Shown here: piece after piece, positions 5,517 to 6,057 of the stretch
Layout: each line of letters opens with the position of its first letter
Position numbering within the stretch: position 1 is the first letter of the stretch
DNA from: Spirochaetia bacterium
GTDB lineage: Bacteria > Spirochaetota > Spirochaetia > Treponematales > Breznakiellaceae
Length of the DNA: 6,057 nt
Assembly: GCA_025997595.1 (NCBI GenBank)
Contig: BNUU01000060.1
Span: 1 to 6,057 of the forward strand
Direction: 5' to 3'
Notes under the pieces: generated by a model
What the model saw: the letters and a program-made list of their open reading frames with translations, nothing else
Databases searched by the model: none
What the model was told of the DNA's origin: nothing
Program-made: the position numbers and the translations under genes

Positions 5517-5600
5517 TCTATTTTGGAACTGGCTCGGATTATAAAGGAAAGGAAAAGAATAATCCGTGCTCTTTTCCGTGTAATCCGTGGATTATTTCTC

Positions 5601-6057
5601 TTAAACCAGCTCTTCTGCTCTTATGGCCGAAAGGTCCTTTGCAATGACATCCGCCCCGGCCCTGCGGATTGCCGTTTCCGGGAAGGTGGTGAGGATGCCG
5701 AGGCAGCGCATCCCTGCGGCCTTGGCGGCCTCGACCCCGCCCACGGAGTCCTCCACCACCCAGCAGTGTTCCGGCGCAATGTCGATACGGCGGGCGGCTT
5801 CCAGGAAGATGTCCGGGAAGGGCTTGCGGCGCTCCACATCCAGGCCGTTGACCATGGCGTCAAAGACACCGTTTGCCAGGCCGATGGCCTCAAGGTTGGC
5901 CATCATTTTGATGTAGTCGGTGCTGGTGGCAACTGCGGTCTTAAGGCCAAGGCTGCCGCAGGCTTTGACAAATTCAACCGCCCCCGGCAGGGGATTGAGC
6001 TTACCCTTGACGATGTCAACGTAGATGGCGTAGGTCCGCGCCTTGTCCCGTTCAATC
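5601..6057 (-). CDS. HAD-superfamily hydrolase, beta-phosphoglucomutase/phosphatase-like (N-terminus beyond right edge)
   Basis: The open frame runs from the right edge (first full codon Ile at 6056-6054) to TAA at 5603-5601, giving 151 C-terminal residues. Internal ATGs near 5906 are not starts, because homologous sequence continues upstream (LNPLPGAVEFVKACGSLGLKT). HAD motif II is TAVATST (40-46), motif III is the lysine of RRKPFPD (Lys78), and motif IV is VVEDSVGGVEAAKAAG (100-115) with Glu102/Asp103. NPLPGAVEF and the KPFPDIF block are typical of subfamily IA enzymes such as beta-phosphoglucomutase, phosphoglycolate phosphatase and sugar-phosphate phosphatases. The motif I DxDxT/V nucleophile, which would separate mutase from phosphatase, and the cap domain lie outside. 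It is cytoplasmic, with the substrate unknown. It converges on tyrS. Confidence 0.88.
   Translation of the reverse strand, partial: IERDKARTYAIYVDIVKGKLNPLPGAVEFVKACGSLGLKTAVATSTDYIKMMANLEAIGLANGVFDAMVNGLDVERRKPFPDIFLEAARRIDIAPEHCWVVEDSVGGVEAAKAAGMRCLGILTTFPETAIRRAGADVIAKDLSAIRAEELV

Larger units (their letters stand above)
5371..5600. repeat. Nested imperfect palindrome filling the tyrS-HAD convergent gap
   Basis: Three layers pair around one centre. The outer layer is TCCACGGATT (5381-5390) with AATCCGTGGA (5582-5591), inside arms made of 9-nt CACGGATTA-type words (5383-5391, 5393-5401, 5402-5410, 5411-5419; on the other strand 5589-5581, 5580-5572, 5568-5560). The middle layer is GAGCCGGTTCCAAAAT (5418-5433) with 5520-5535, 15/16 with the odd position a G-T wobble in RNA. 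The inner layer is TTAACCACGAAC (5441-5452) with GTTCGTGGTTAA (5482-5493), perfect. The element occupies essentially the whole gap between the stop codons of tyrS (5369) and the HAD gene (5601), so it may act as a bidirectional terminator or 3'-end stabiliser. No strict GC-stem/U-tract terminator is seen. Confidence 0.87.

Noticed and set aside
5371..5600. Insertion sequence or MITE with terminal repeats
   Set aside because: No transposase ORF and no flanking target duplication is visible. The pairing is layered through the whole length rather than terminal, so only a repeat is called.
5601..5906. Complete 101-residue HAD gene starting at 5906
   Set aside because: HAD motif II and coherent family sequence continue upstream in frame to the window edge, so the gene is partial rather than short.

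Overview
The window looks like a bacterial chromosome segment with GC-rich core genes and two A/T-richer toxin-antitoxin-type inserts. Shine-Dalgarno sites are clear in front of most genes. The gene mix (MsAcT-like SGNH esterase, PaaK-type CoA ligase, dicarboxylate symporter, reverse-order PIN module, intergenic CAC-word palindromes) would fit an anaerobic spirochaete of the Treponema lineage. That assignment is an impression from protein character only; no marker in the window settles it.

Left part (1-2998, all minus strand). A three-gene operon is read from a promoter near 2969-2998: a VOC/glyoxalase-fold protein, an SGNH hydrolase of the arylesterase/acyltransferase type, and a phenylacetate-CoA ligase-like enzyme. 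Gaps are 18 nt and 0 nt. A plausible reading is ester hydrolysis followed by CoA activation of the released aromatic or related acid, with the VOC protein acting on an unknown metabolite. Beyond it, a small ribbon-helix-helix (RHH) antitoxin-like gene at 494-279 has no stop codon. It runs in frame into the start of a dicarboxylate/amino acid:cation symporter that leaves the window at base 1. No toxin partner is visible for it.

Middle (3124-3811, minus strand). A PIN-domain toxin-like gene overlaps by 14 nt a 72-residue charged, helical putative antitoxin, in toxin-first order.

Right part. tyrS (4110-5369, plus) is divergent from the PIN gene and convergent with a HAD-family phosphatase/phosphomutase gene (5601 to the right edge, minus). 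Both flanks of tyrS are filled by large imperfect inverted repeats. These are built from 9-nt words that all begin with CAC: CACAGAGGA on the left, CACGGATTA and CACGAACAA, nested, on the right. The left repeat carries the -35-like hexamers of both divergent promoters at its two tips.

The most unusual things here are the 9-nt CAC-word palindromes and the stop-less RHH-symporter junction.
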